Shown piece after piece: positions 8,974 to 17,356 of a DNA stretch of 34,510 bases. How positions within the stretch are numbered: position 1 is the first letter of the stretch; each line of letters opens with the position of its first letter. The notes under the pieces are model-generated. The model had not been told where the DNA came from and did no database searches. It was given only the letters and a program-made list of their open reading frames with translations. A program made the position numbers and the translations under genes. Location: contig JAKSIY010000014.1 of assembly GCA_024398535.1 (NCBI GenBank), positions 1 to 34,510 on the forward strand, given 5' to 3'. The DNA comes from Bacteroidaceae bacterium. Its GTDB lineage: Bacteria > Bacteroidota > Bacteroidia > Bacteroidales > Bacteroidaceae.

Positions 8974-9558
8974 TTATCTGTCCTTAATCTTGTTTACAAT
9001 AGCCATCAGGAATCCCAGGGTTATGAATGCTCCAGGAGCAAGCACGAACACCAGGATGTTCATTGACTCAGGCAGAATCCTGAATCCGAACAGGGCACCG
9101 TTGCCCAGAAGCTCACGAACAATACCAATCACTGTCAGTGAAGCGGTAAAGCCAAGACCGATGCCCACACCGTCACAGAGTGAAGCAAGCACACCGTTCT
9201 TTGAAGCAAATGCCTCAGCACGACCCAGAATGATACAGTTTACAACAATCAGAGGGATGAAGAGTCCAAGAGAACTGTACAGACTTGGAAGATAAGCCTG
9301 CATCACCATCTGAAGAATAGTCACGAACGATGCAATCACCACAATGTAGCAAGGAATACGTACTCCGTCAGGAATAAGGTTCTTAAGCAGTGAGATGATT
9401 GTATTCGAGCAGATCAGTACGAACATGGTTGCAATACCCATACTCATACCATTGATTGCTGACGTTGTTGTAGCCAGCGTAGGGCACATACCAAGAAGAA
9501 GCACGAAAGTAGGATTCTCCTTGACGATGCCGTTAAGTATTGTCTTAAAGTTACTCAT
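8974..9558 (-). CDS. rnfE: Rnf complex membrane subunit RnfE
   Basis: The 194-residue membrane protein has five to six hydrophobic segments. It starts MSNFKTILNGIVKENPTFVLLLGMCPTLATTT and has LFIPLIVVNCIILGRAEAFA, the paired cysteine motifs shared by the RnfA/RnfE/NqrD/NqrE family. It pairs pseudo-symmetrically with RnfA around the membrane Fe-S centre. It lies 8 nt after rnfG and 14 nt before rnfA. Confidence 0.96.
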   Translation of the reverse strand: MSNFKTILNGIVKENPTFVLLLGMCPTLATTTSAINGMSMGIATMFVLICSNTIISLLKNLIPDGVRIPCYIVVIASFVTILQMVMQAYLPSLYSSLGLFIPLIVVNCIILGRAEAFASKNGVLASLCDGVGIGLGFTASLTVIGIVRELLGNGALFGFRILPESMNILVFVLAPGAFITLGFLMAIVNKIKDR

Positions 9559-9566
9559 ACGTCTTC

Positions 9567-10196
9567 TTATTTAATTGCGTTATATGCTGCCTGAACGGTA
9601 CGGAGGAATGCTCTTGAGGTGATTGTAGATGCTGTAATGGCATCAACGTCACCACCATCCTTTGATACTGTCATATTGCTCTTGCCGGGATTCATGCCAA
9701 CAATGTTATGGTTGCCTGCTGCAGAAGCAGCACCAAGCATGATGTCAGCAAGTTTTGACTGGCCCTTGTCTGAAGCGGCCGCAGACTGCTTGAACCAATC
9801 CTTGGCCTGAGCGCCAAGACCAGGAGTCTCAGCATGTTCAAGAACCTCATATCCCAGGATTGTTCCGTCCGGAGCAAAGCCCACCATTACTACCAGGTCA
9901 CCGCCGAATCCATTATGGTCAACGCTTCTGACTGCGGTACCAACCAGGTTACCGGCAGCATCGTTGGCCTTGAAGAGAATCAGCTCACCCTTCTGTACAG
10001 GAGCTGCAACAGAAAGTTCAACATCAGAATCGCCGACAAGTACTGACCTGATGGCGTTGTTCTGAATATCCTCATTGATCTTGGCAATAGGCTCGACTGT
10101 CATTGAGTTGACCGATGCCAGAAGTGCGGCTGCAACTGCGGCAATAACCAGCAGTACCACAGCCATATTCAAAAAGTTTGATTCCAGTTTCTTCAT
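9567..10196 (-). CDS. rnfG: Rnf complex flavoprotein subunit RnfG
   Basis: The 209-residue protein has one N-terminal transmembrane anchor (about 10-30, MAVVLLVIAAVAAALLASV) and a periplasmic FMN-binding domain. The covalent flavin site is DAITAST at residues 185-191, matching the D..(S/T)..(S/A)T motif recognised by the flavin transferase ApbE; Thr191 should carry FMN through a phosphoester bond. GYEVLEHAETPGLGAQA is the conserved FMN-domain core. It passes electrons between RnfD/RnfA-E and RnfB/C. The gene sits 4 nt from rnfD. Confidence 0.95.
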   Translation of the reverse strand: MKKLESNFLNMAVVLLVIAAVAAALLASVNSMTVEPIAKINEDIQNNAIRSVLVGDSDVELSVAAPVQKGELILFKANDAAGNLVGTAVRSVDHNGFGGDLVVMVGFAPDGTILGYEVLEHAETPGLGAQAKDWFKQSAAASDKGQSKLADIMLGAASAAGNHNIVGMNPGKSNMTVSKDGGDVDAITASTITSRAFLRTVQAAYNAIK

Positions 10197-10200
10197 ATCC

Positions 10201-11178
10201 TTACTCTGCGAAACGTTTTGGCTTGCACCAGTTGTTCAACAATGGAGTGAATGCATTCATGATCAGGATTGCGAATGATGTTCCTTCTGGATATGAACCG
10301 AACAAACGGATCATGACAATCAGGAAACCAATTGCAACACCATAGATGATCTGACCCTTTGGTGTCATTGGAGAGGTGACATAGTCTGTTGCCATGAAGA
10401 TGGCACCCAGCATTACACCACCGCTGAACAGATGGTACAGAGGGTTTGCAAACATCTCAGGATTTACAGCCCACATGATACCGCTTACCACAGCAACAGT
10501 TCCAAGAACTGATACAGGGATATGCCATGTGATCACCTTTCTGTAAATCAGGAATATACCACCTATGAGCAGTGCCAGCACGCTGACCTCGCCAAGACAT
10601 CCGCCGTTATTGCCGATGAAGAGCTGCACAATACCGGGAAGCTGGGCAAGAGCATCGGCATTACCTGTGGCAGCCTGCTTCATGAGAGCCAGAGGAGTAG
10701 CTGCGGTAGTGGCATCCGTATATGCAAGGAGCTGACCGGTCTCAGGCCAGGTAGTCATCTTTGCAGGGAAAGAAAGCAGCAGGAACACACGGCCTACCAG
10801 TGCAGGGTTGAACGGATTGTTGCCAAGACCGCCGTACGGCATCTTGCCGATTCCTATTGCAACAAGTGCACCTATTATAATAATATAGAGAGGCAGGTTT
10901 GATGGCAGGTTGAATGCCAGCAGGAGTCCTGTTACAATGGCAGAGCCATCTGAAACAGTAGAACGCTCCCTTCCAAGAATATACTTGGTGATGCTCCACT
11001 CAAAGAGGAGGCAGGCTGCAACTGATGTAACGGTAACGATCAGTGCGCCAAGGCCAAACACTACAAAAGAAGCAATCAGTGCAGGAACCAGGGCAAGTAC
11101 CACACTGTACATGTTTCTTTCTACGGAGTCTCCACCATGATAATGCGGAGACTGTGATAAAATCAGTTTCTGTGCCAT
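10201..11178 (-). CDS. rnfD: Rnf complex membrane flavoprotein RnfD
   Basis: The 325-residue polytopic protein starts MAQKLILSQSPHYHGGDSV. It has the conserved STVSDGSAIVTGLLLAFNLP (73-92) and KMPYGGLGNNPFNPALVGR (112-130) stretches and the covalent-FMN motif DATTAATPL (155-163), in which Thr161 is the expected flavinylated residue. The C-terminal half carries the GAIFMATDYVTSPMT and RLFGSYPEGTSFAILIMNA motifs. It forms part of the ion channel core of Rnf. It is followed after 4 nt by rnfG. Presence of both flavinylation motifs implies an apbE gene elsewhere in the genome. Confidence 0.96.
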   Translation of the reverse strand: MAQKLILSQSPHYHGGDSVERNMYSVVLALVPALIASFVVFGLGALIVTVTSVAACLLFEWSITKYILGRERSTVSDGSAIVTGLLLAFNLPSNLPLYIIIIGALVAIGIGKMPYGGLGNNPFNPALVGRVFLLLSFPAKMTTWPETGQLLAYTDATTAATPLALMKQAATGNADALAQLPGIVQLFIGNNGGCLGEVSVLALLIGGIFLIYRKVITWHIPVSVLGTVAVVSGIMWAVNPEMFANPLYHLFSGGVMLGAIFMATDYVTSPMTPKGQIIYGVAIGFLIVMIRLFGSYPEGTSFAILIMNAFTPLLNNWCKPKRFAE

Positions 11179-11184
11179 TGTCTG

Positions 11185-12531
11185 TTATTTCTTAGCATTA
11201 CGGGCACGTATGATACCGCCCACTGTTGTCTTGCCCAGACGGACCCAGTCAAGCAAAGGTCTGTTTGACGGGCAGGTTGACTGGCAGCAGCCGCACTCAA
11301 TGCAGCTCATGATCATATCTGACTCTGCCTTCTCCCAATCTGAATTCTCTGAAAGTGTTGCAAGCAGGTATGGCTCAAGTCCCATAGGACATGCGCCCAC
11401 GCACTTTGCACACCTTATACAATTACGCTCTTCCTTGCGGACTGACTCTGTCTCTGGCAGCATGAGAATGCCCGATGTACCCTTGACCGTAGGAATGTCC
11501 TGGCTCATCAGGGTCTTTCCCATCATAGGACCGCCGCCTATCAGCTTGCCTGTATCTTCAGGCAGTCCTCCGGCGTACTCTACAAGCTGCGCGATTGGAG
11601 TACCCATCCTGACCTTGAGGTTGCAAGGATTCTTCACGCTCTTGCCGGTTACTGTGACAATTCTCTCAAACAGAGGCTTGTTCTTCTGGACAGCCTCATA
11701 GATTGAATATACTGTACCCACATTCTGAACCACAACTCCAACGTTTGCAGGAATTGCTGGTGGAGGAGGTACCTGACGGCCGGTGCAGGCATCGATCAGC
11801 TGCTTCTCACCTCCCTGAGGATACTTGGTCTTCAGAGGAACTACCTCTATTCCACTGTATGCCTTTGCCTTCTCTGTCATTACGGCAATTGCGTCAGGCT
11901 TGGTGATCTCAATACCTACGCGGGCCTGCTTTACGTTCAGAGCCTTCATCATTATTGAGAGTCCGACCAGAATCTCTTCTGGATGCTCCAGCATGAGTCT
12001 GTGGTCTGATGTCAGATAAGGCTCACACTCAACGGCGTTGATTACGATATAGTCAATTACCGCATCCTTTGGAGGCATCATCTTTACGTGAACCGGGAAG
12101 CATGCACCTCCAAGTCCTACCAGACCGGCATCCTTGATCTTTGCAATAATCTCTTCAGGAGTCAGGTTACACTCTTTCACAAGCTGCTCAGAGCGGTCAA
12201 TTGACTCTTCCCACTCGTCACCCTCAACATCAATGATGATGGCAGGCTTACGGTAGCCGCTTGCATCAAGTACTGAATCAATCTTTGATACCTTACCAGA
12301 AACAGAAGAGAAGATGTTTGCAGAAACGAATCCTCCGGCTGTTGCAATCATTGTACCGACCTTGACCTGGTCACCCTTCTGTACGCATGGTACTGCAGGT
12401 GCACCGATATGCTGTGACAGCGGAAATACTGCCTGTTTTGGTGGAAGCAGAACCTCTGTCTGCTTATCCTTTGTCAGTTTGTTCTCTGCTGGATGTACAC
12501 CACCTATTTTAAATGTCTTAAGCATTGCCAT
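11185..12531 (-). CDS. rnfC: Rnf complex NADH-binding subunit RnfC
   Basis: The 448-residue protein begins MAMLKTFKIGGVHPAENK. It has an NqrF/Nuo51-like flavin and NAD binding domain (GLGGACFPVHVK glycine-rich region) and two C-terminal 4Fe-4S motifs, CIRCAKCVGACP from residue 371 and CIECGCCQSTCP from 410. It is the peripheral subunit that exchanges electrons with NAD(H). An in-frame upstream start at 12594 exists but lies wholly inside rnfB. The start at 12531, one nucleotide after the rnfB stop, gives the family-typical N terminus; 12525 is also possible. Confidence 0.95.
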   Translation of the reverse strand: MAMLKTFKIGGVHPAENKLTKDKQTEVLLPPKQAVFPLSQHIGAPAVPCVQKGDQVKVGTMIATAGGFVSANIFSSVSGKVSKIDSVLDASGYRKPAIIIDVEGDEWEESIDRSEQLVKECNLTPEEIIAKIKDAGLVGLGGACFPVHVKMMPPKDAVIDYIVINAVECEPYLTSDHRLMLEHPEEILVGLSIMMKALNVKQARVGIEITKPDAIAVMTEKAKAYSGIEVVPLKTKYPQGGEKQLIDACTGRQVPPPPAIPANVGVVVQNVGTVYSIYEAVQKNKPLFERIVTVTGKSVKNPCNLKVRMGTPIAQLVEYAGGLPEDTGKLIGGGPMMGKTLMSQDIPTVKGTSGILMLPETESVRKEERNCIRCAKCVGACPMGLEPYLLATLSENSDWEKAESDMIMSCIECGCCQSTCPSNRPLLDWVRLGKTTVGGIIRARNAKK

Positions 12532-12532
12532 A

Positions 12533-13432
12533 TCATTCTGCAGTTTTAGGTGTTTCAGAAACAGCCTCCGGCTTTGGGGCCTCAGATGGAGCAACCTCAG
12601 GTTTTGGCTTAGGTGCAGGGAAGTTCACTGCAAGGATGGTACCCTGAGGGCACTCTGCAACACACTTCTTGCACAGACGGCACTTGGTGAAATCAATGTA
12701 TGCAAGGTTGTTCTCAAGGGTTATAGCCTCAAACGGACACACCTTGACACACTTTCCACAGCCGATGCAGGCAGCTGCACAGGCTTTCTTTGCAACAGGG
12801 CCCTTGTCCTTGTTGACGCAACTTACATAGACGCGTCTGTCAAGTTTACCCTTGTTCCTGAGCTCTATGATGCGACGAGGACATGCTGTGGCACACATAC
12901 CGCACGCAGTACACTTGTCCTGATCAACCTCTGGAAGACCAGTCTCAGGATTCATGTGGATGGCATCGAACTTACATGCAGCAACGCAGTCGCCGCAGCC
13001 CAGACAGCCAAAGAAACAGCCGGTTTCACCGCCTGCTGTCATGTTGGCAATCGAGCATCGCTTTACGCCATCATACCTGTTAAGACCCGGACGGTTGGCA
13101 CATGAGCCATTGCAGCGTACCACTGCCACCTTCGGATCCTGATGTTCAGCCTCACCGCCCAGAATAGCGGCAATCTGATCCATCACTCCGTCTTTAGAAG
13201 CAGAACACTTCAGTCCCTTGACTGAGCCCTGCTTTACACATGCCTCGGCAAAGGCCGGGCAACCAGGAAAACCGCAGCCACCGCAATTGGCTCCAGGAAG
13301 AAGCTCCTGTATCTGAGGGATGCGCGGATCAACCTCAACAGCGAACTTTCTGGAGACAATGTACAGGACAATACCCAGTACGAGACCGGTCAAGCCCAGC
13401 ACAATGACTGCTGTCAGAATCAAATTTGACAT
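12533..13432 (-). CDS. rnfB: Rnf complex ferredoxin-like subunit RnfB
   Basis: The 299-residue protein has an N-terminal membrane anchor (about 4-27), then the CGGCGFPGC 4Fe-4S motif at 50-58 with a following cysteine at 65. A cysteine-rich linker (CNGSCANRPG) and several ferredoxin motifs follow, CLGCGDCVAACK, CTACGMCATACP, CIGCGKCVKVCP and CRLCKKCVAECP, making a polyferredoxin that takes electrons from soluble ferredoxin. The tail after about 270 is Pro/Ala/Glu rich (PKPKPEVAPSEAPKPEAVSE), a likely flexible extension. It lies 2 nt after rseC and abuts rnfC. Confidence 0.96.
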   Translation of the reverse strand: MSNLILTAVIVLGLTGLVLGIVLYIVSRKFAVEVDPRIPQIQELLPGANCGGCGFPGCPAFAEACVKQGSVKGLKCSASKDGVMDQIAAILGGEAEHQDPKVAVVRCNGSCANRPGLNRYDGVKRCSIANMTAGGETGCFFGCLGCGDCVAACKFDAIHMNPETGLPEVDQDKCTACGMCATACPRRIIELRNKGKLDRRVYVSCVNKDKGPVAKKACAAACIGCGKCVKVCPFEAITLENNLAYIDFTKCRLCKKCVAECPQGTILAVNFPAPKPKPEVAPSEAPKPEAVSETPKTAE

Positions 13433-13434
13433 AC

Positions 13435-13860
13435 TTATTTAATTACTTCTATAATTTCAAAACTGAACTGACCCTTCAGGCGTGTCCTGAAAAGAGCCAG
13501 TCCCCCAAAATAGATGACCATTGCTGCCAGACAGAGAAGTGCAGCCACGGAATCAGGCAGGTGTAGTGCCAGACATGCAATGACCACTGCAACAAGAAGC
13601 AGGACCGGGATGCCGAAAGCAAGAATGACCGCTCTCATTCCCTGGCTCTCAGAACCGGCAATCACCACGCGGTCACCTACCTGAAGGCCTGGAGTTCTGT
13701 CCCCCTGAACCTCTATGATTCTCTCTTTCTGCTCAGATGACACATGGCAGATGGAACTTGCCTTGCATCCGCTGCAGGCAGATGACTGGACAATACGGAC
13801 CTGAACGGAACCCTCAGGGATTCCGCTCACTACTCCTTCATGTCTTATCACTGATTCCAT
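13435..13860 (-). CDS. rseC: RseC/MucC-family membrane protein
   Basis: The 141-residue protein begins MESVIRHEGVVSGIPEGSVQVRI and has a cysteine cluster ACSGCKASSIC typical of RseC, followed by an OB-like segment and two transmembrane helices (about 75-95 and 100-120). RseC relatives are often encoded with Rnf in Bacteroidetes and Proteobacteria, and are linked to SoxR reduction and Rnf assembly or maintenance. It is the first gene of the rnf operon, 2 nt from rnfB. A longer frame to 13962 runs through the promoter region, so the ATG at 13860 with AAGGACGGAGT upstream is preferred. Confidence 0.9.
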   Translation of the reverse strand: MESVIRHEGVVSGIPEGSVQVRIVQSSACSGCKASSICHVSSEQKERIIEVQGDRTPGLQVGDRVVIAGSESQGMRAVILAFGIPVLLLVAVVIACLALHLPDSVAALLCLAAMVIYFGGLALFRTRLKGQFSFEIIEVIK

Positions 13861-13889
13861 ACTCCGTCCTTTTTGCATCGAACAAGAGT

Positions 13890-13897
13890 CAAAATTA
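13890..13897 (-). promoter_or_regulatory. Candidate -7 element for rseC-rnf operon
   Basis: The minus strand reads TAATTTTG (13897 to 13890), an exact TAnnTTTG match, 29 nt before the rseC ATG. No TTTG is present at 19-21 nt upstream, so this is a partial match. Confidence 0.4.
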
Positions 13898-13979
13898 CCA
13901 TTTTTATAAAATCCACTATGCATAATAAACAAATAATTATTAACAACGTGGTGAAATTTCAAAAAAGGAACCCCGCAGT

Positions 13980-14010
13980 TTTGTCAGATGGCAGAATTGT
14001 ACTACCTTTG
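13980..14010 (+). promoter_or_regulatory. Canonical Bacteroidetes promoter of rpsP
   Basis: TTTG at 13980-13983 and TACCTTTG at 14003-14010 are separated by 19 nt, an exact match to the -33/-7 consensus of the Bacteroidetes housekeeping sigma factor. Transcription should start near 14013-14016, leaving a leader of about 60 nt before rpsP. Confidence 0.85.
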
Positions 14011-14014
14011 CCGC

Positions 14015-14033
14015 GCCGTAACGGGATTACGGC
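14015..14033 (+). promoter_or_regulatory. 5'-end hairpin in rpsP leader
   Basis: GCCGTAA (14015-14021) and TTACGGC (14027-14033) form a perfect 7-bp stem with loop CGGGA. It sits where transcription is expected to begin, so the mRNA would start with this hairpin. It could be an RNA-stabilising element or a binding site for autoregulation by S16; leader RNAs upstream of rpsP are known in some bacteria, but I cannot confirm a family match. Confidence 0.6.
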
Positions 14034-14073
14034 TGTTCAAATCGTTTAACTACTTAATAATTAAAAAGAAACA

Positions 14074-14622
14074 ATGGCAACAAAGATCAGATTGCAGAGA
14101 AGAGGACACAAGGCTTATGCGTTCTATTCAATCGTAATTGCAGATCCAAGAGCTCCACGTGATGGAAAGTTCATTGAGAAGATTGGTACTTACAACCCAA
14201 ACACCAATCCTGCTACAATTGATTTGAATTTCGAAAGAGCTCTCTACTGGGTAGAGTGCGGTGCACAGCCAACTGACACAGCACGCAACATCCTTTCAAG
14301 AGAAGGCGTTTACATGATGAAGCACCTTAAGGGTGGTGTCAAGAAGGGCGCATTCAATGAAGAGACAGCACAGGCTAAGTTCGATGCCTGGAAGCAGCAG
14401 AAGGAGAGCAGTCTCAAGGCTATCGTTGTAAAGGACGAGCAGGCAAAGCGTGAGCTTGGCAAGGCAAAGCTTGAGGCAGAGAAGAAGGTCAACGAGGCCA
14501 TAGCTGAGAAGGTAGCAAAGAAGATTGCTGAGGCTAAGGCAGCAGCAGACGCTGCAGCAGCTGAGGCAGCAGCTCAGGAGGCTCCAGCAGAGGAGGCAAC
14601 TGAGGCACCTGCAGAGGCTTGA
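14074..14622 (+). CDS. rpsP: Small ribosomal subunit protein bS16
   Basis: The 182-residue protein starts [43 protein letters not shown], the bS16 fold, complete by about residue 85. About 95 further residues form a Lys/Glu/Ala-rich helical extension ending [15 protein letters not shown], more than doubling the length seen in E. coli (82). Such tails are common in Bacteroidetes S16. bS16 binds 16S rRNA early in 30S assembly. The gene stands alone, without the usual rimM-trmD-rplS partners, between its own promoter and a terminator. Confidence 0.97.
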   Translation: MATKIRLQRRGHKAYAFYSIVIADPRAPRDGKFIEKIGTYNPNTNPATIDLNFERALYWVECGAQPTDTARNILSREGVYMMKHLKGGVKKGAFNEETAQAKFDAWKQQKESSLKAIVVKDEQAKRELGKAKLEAEKKVNEAIAEKVAKKIAEAKAAADAAAAEAAAQEAPAEEATEAPAEA

Positions 14623-14648
14623 TCCTAACAGATTCAGAAAAGAAAGAA

Positions 14649-14682
14649 GCCCCGGTTTCCATACGGATTCCGGGGTCTTTTC
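14649..14682 (+). terminator. Intrinsic terminator of rpsP
   Basis: CCCCGG (14650-14655) pairs with CCGGGG (14670-14675). The stem continues inside through TCC/GGA around an ATAC loop, and TCTTTTCTT follows. Confidence 0.88.
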
Positions 14683-14731
14683 TTAAAAAAACCGCAACAC
14701 CACAACCCGAGACAAATTCAATAAGGAGACT

Positions 14732-15787
14732 ATGAGTAAATTCAAGGACTTTCTGGTAAGAAAAAACATTCTGTTTTCTGCAAAACGTTATGGAGTAGAT
14801 GCTCTTGGAGCAATGGCCCAGGGACTCTTTGCTTCACTGCTTATCGGAACAATCATTTCAACCATAGGACAGCAGGCCGGCATTCCTGTCCTTGAGCAGA
14901 TAGGAACCTATGCAAAGAGCATGGCAGGCCCGGCAATGGCAATCTCAATAGGCTATGCACTGCAGGTACCGCCACTGGTACTGTTCTCTCTGGCTGCAGT
15001 AGGTGCAGCCGGCAATGCGCTCGGCGGTGCAGGCGGTCCGCTGGCTGTATTGGTTGTTTCAATATTCGCATCGGAATTCGGAAAGGCAGTCTCTAAGGAG
15101 ACAAAGATTGACATCATTGTAACACCTCTTGTAACCATTGGTGTAGGTGTCGGACTCAGCATGTGGTGGGCCCCGGCAATCGGAAGCGCAGCAAGCTGGA
15201 TTGGAAATATCATAATGTGGGCAACAGACCAGCAGCCATTCCTGATGGGAATCCTGGTTTCAGTGATAGTAGGAATGTGCCTTACCCTGCCAATCAGTTC
15301 TGCTGCTATCTGCGCAGCACTCGGCCTGACAGGACTTGCCGGCGGTGCAGCTCTTGCAGGATGCTGTGCCCAGATGGTAGGCTTTGCATTCCTGAGTTTC
15401 AAGGAGAACCGTTGGGGCGGACTCATATCACAGGGCATCGGCACCAGCATGTTGCAGATGGGTAATATAGTAAAGAACCCAAGGATTTGGATTGCTCCTA
15501 CGCTTGTGGCAGCAATCACCGGCCCTATGGCAACCTGCCTGTTCCACCTTGAAATGAACGGTCCTGCCATATCTTCTGGAATGGGAACCTGCGGTCTTGT
15601 CGGCCAGATTGGTGTCTATTCAGGATGGATGGATGAAATAGCAGCAGGAACACGCACAGCCATAACTGCCATGGACTGGACCGGACTGGTCATGGTTTCA
15701 CTGATTATCCCTGCCATACTCACCCCGCTCTTGGGCATCGCACTGCGCCGTATGGGTTGGATAAAGCCAGGAGATCTTACCATCTAA
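14732..15787 (+). CDS. PTS EIIC-like sugar permease (PTS_EIIC_2 family), stand-alone
   Basis: The 351-residue protein has about ten hydrophobic segments and small-residue-rich stretches (GAAGNALGGAGGPLAVLVVSIFASEF, GLTGLAGGAALAGCCAQ). HLEMNGPAISSGMGTCGLVGQ and the FKENRWGGLISQGIGTSMLQMGNI region fit the EIIC family that resembles PTS sugar channels. No EIIA, EIIB, HPr or EI gene is in the window, so the substrate and energy coupling are unknown; it may work as an uncoupled transporter. AAGGAG at 14723-14728 lies 3 nt before the ATG, stronger than usual for this organism. No promoter was seen after the rpsP terminator. Confidence 0.75.
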   Translation: MSKFKDFLVRKNILFSAKRYGVDALGAMAQGLFASLLIGTIISTIGQQAGIPVLEQIGTYAKSMAGPAMAISIGYALQVPPLVLFSLAAVGAAGNALGGAGGPLAVLVVSIFASEFGKAVSKETKIDIIVTPLVTIGVGVGLSMWWAPAIGSAASWIGNIIMWATDQQPFLMGILVSVIVGMCLTLPISSAAICAALGLTGLAGGAALAGCCAQMVGFAFLSFKENRWGGLISQGIGTSMLQMGNIVKNPRIWIAPTLVAAITGPMATCLFHLEMNGPAISSGMGTCGLVGQIGVYSGWMDEIAAGTRTAITAMDWTGLVMVSLIIPAILTPLLGIALRRMGWIKPGDLTI

Positions 15788-15790
15788 AAG

Positions 15791-15821
15791 TTTGCAGTAT
15801 AAAGGAAAACATCTATATTTG
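15791..15821 (+). promoter_or_regulatory. Canonical promoter of the tandem paralogue pair
   Basis: TTTG at 15791-15794 and TATATTTG at 15814-15821 are spaced by 19 nt, a full match to the Bacteroidetes consensus, 24 nt upstream of the ATG at 15846. Confidence 0.82.
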
Positions 15822-15845
15822 CCAGAAACTATACATTAAAGATAC

Positions 15846-16601
15846 ATGAAACGGGTAATTGGATTAGTTATTGCGCTGTTCTGCCTGATGCAGATCAACG
15901 CTCAGGACATCATCATCATGAAGAGTGGTGAAAGAATTGACGCAAAGGTGCTTGAGGTTTCTGAAAACTCAGTTGTCTATAAGCTGGCATCAAATCCAGA
16001 TGGACCAAGTTATTCCAGAAAGACAGCAAACATAGTTTCAATAATCTACGAGAACGGAAGCGTTGACATGCTTGACAAGATTTCAGCAAATGAAGAGGCC
16101 GCAATCCCTCCAATCCGTGAAGGTATGAAGTACAAGGAACTTAAGGAGTTCTACGACCCATACTACTACACAAAGGACAGGAAAGACCCTTACAAGCCAT
16201 GGCTCATGGGTATATCGTCATTCATCGTACCTGGCCTTGGACAGATTTTTGAAGGAGAGACAACGACAGGATTGATTATGCTGGGAGCCGATTTAGGTCT
16301 GACTTGGGTATTGAATTCCATAGGAACAGAGGTGTATAACAACGATACCCACTTGACAGAAAGGCAGTTGTCATCAAGTGAAGAGAGCATCTACACAATT
16401 GTGTACATCGGCAGGCTTGCAATGGAAATCTTCGCAATAGTCGATGCCGTCAAATGCGCCAAGGTCAAGAACCTGTACAAAAGGGATTTGCTGAATATGA
16501 AGAACAGCACCAGTTTCTCACTGAGCCCATCATTTGATTTGACCCCATCAACCATTGGTTATGTTCCATCAGCAGGCCTGACTGCAAGTATCAGATTCTA
16601 A
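15846..16601 (+). CDS. Secreted/membrane protein of unknown function, tandem paralogue 1
   Basis: The 251-residue protein has a signal peptide (MKRVIGLVIALFCLMQINAQ, cleavage after NAQ). An N-terminal beta-rich domain (DIIIMKSGERIDAKVLEVSENSVVYKL, then SRKTANIVSIIYENG, about 21-75) matches a domain common in Bacteroidetes envelope proteins. A central part has hydrophobic segments (GISSFIVPGLGQIFEGETTTGLIMLGADLG), and the polar C-terminal tail ends VPSAGLTASIRF. Its next neighbour has the same length and architecture. Function is unknown; an envelope location is likely. Confidence 0.8.
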   Translation: MKRVIGLVIALFCLMQINAQDIIIMKSGERIDAKVLEVSENSVVYKLASNPDGPSYSRKTANIVSIIYENGSVDMLDKISANEEAAIPPIREGMKYKELKEFYDPYYYTKDRKDPYKPWLMGISSFIVPGLGQIFEGETTTGLIMLGADLGLTWVLNSIGTEVYNNDTHLTERQLSSSEESIYTIVYIGRLAMEIFAIVDAVKCAKVKNLYKRDLLNMKNSTSFSLSPSFDLTPSTIGYVPSAGLTASIRF

Positions 16602-17356
16602 TGAAAAAGGCAATTGTAGCAGTAATAGCATTGTTCTGCATGACTCAGATCAATGCACAGGATATTATCACGTTAAAGAGTGGTGAAAAGATCAACGCAA
16701 AGGTTGTTGACCTTACTGAAACATCTGTTGTGTACAAGTTGTATGACAACCAGGACGGGCAGAGCTACTCAAGGAAGAAATTCAACATTGTTTCCATTGA
16801 GTATGAGAATGGCAACATTGACATCTTTGATCCTGATGAAGTCATGAAGGACGGCGTAACCAAGCCGGAAATACGTAAAGGTATGTCTTACGCAGAGTTG
16901 AAGGAAATCTATAATCCGGATACTTACGTCAAGAGAGAAACAGACCAATACATGCCTGGGCTCATGGGTCTCTGTTCATTCATTATCCCAGGACTTGGTC
17001 AATTCATTGAAGGTGAAGTCACACCCGGACTTCTCATGATGGGAGTAAACGTAGGTCTGAATCTGGCAAGATTTTCACTTGGCAATGAGGTTGTTAATTC
17101 CAACGGGAAAAAAGAACTGCAACTCACTCCTAAAGAAATGCAGAATTATGTTCTATTGACCGCACTTTCGATCGCCGTGGGAATCTACTCCGCAACATAT
17201 GCCACCAGATGCGCCAAGGTCAAGAACCTGTACAGAAGAGACCTGCTGAATATGAAGAACAGCGCCAGCATCTCAATGCACCCATCGCTTGACCTGACTC
17301 CATCTACAATGGGCTTTGTTCCATCTGCAGGACTTACTGCAAGTATTGTATTTTAA
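16601..17356 (+). CDS. Secreted/membrane protein of unknown function, tandem paralogue 2
   Basis: This is also 251 residues and collinear with the preceding gene: signal peptide MKKAIVAVIALFCMTQINAQ, the DIITLKSGEKINAKVVDLTETSVVYKL domain, SFIIPGLGQFIEGEVTPGLLMMGVNVG hydrophobic region and a C-terminal VPSAGLTASIVF. The ATG overlaps the previous stop by one base (TAATG), so translation is probably coupled. The best-kept segments are the N-terminal domain and CAKVKNLY.RDLLNMKNS near the C terminus; the region around 150-190 is divergent. Its stop overlaps the convergent acetyltransferase stop. Confidence 0.8.
   Translation: MKKAIVAVIALFCMTQINAQDIITLKSGEKINAKVVDLTETSVVYKLYDNQDGQSYSRKKFNIVSIEYENGNIDIFDPDEVMKDGVTKPEIRKGMSYAELKEIYNPDTYVKRETDQYMPGLMGLCSFIIPGLGQFIEGEVTPGLLMMGVNVGLNLARFSLGNEVVNSNGKKELQLTPKEMQNYVLLTALSIAVGIYSATYATRCAKVKNLYRRDLLNMKNSASISMHPSLDLTPSTMGFVPSAGLTASIVF

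Noticed and set aside
12532..12594. Upstream extension of rnfC
   Set aside because: The extra 21 codons lie entirely within rnfB and do not resemble the RnfC N terminus; MAMLKTFKIGG is the family start.
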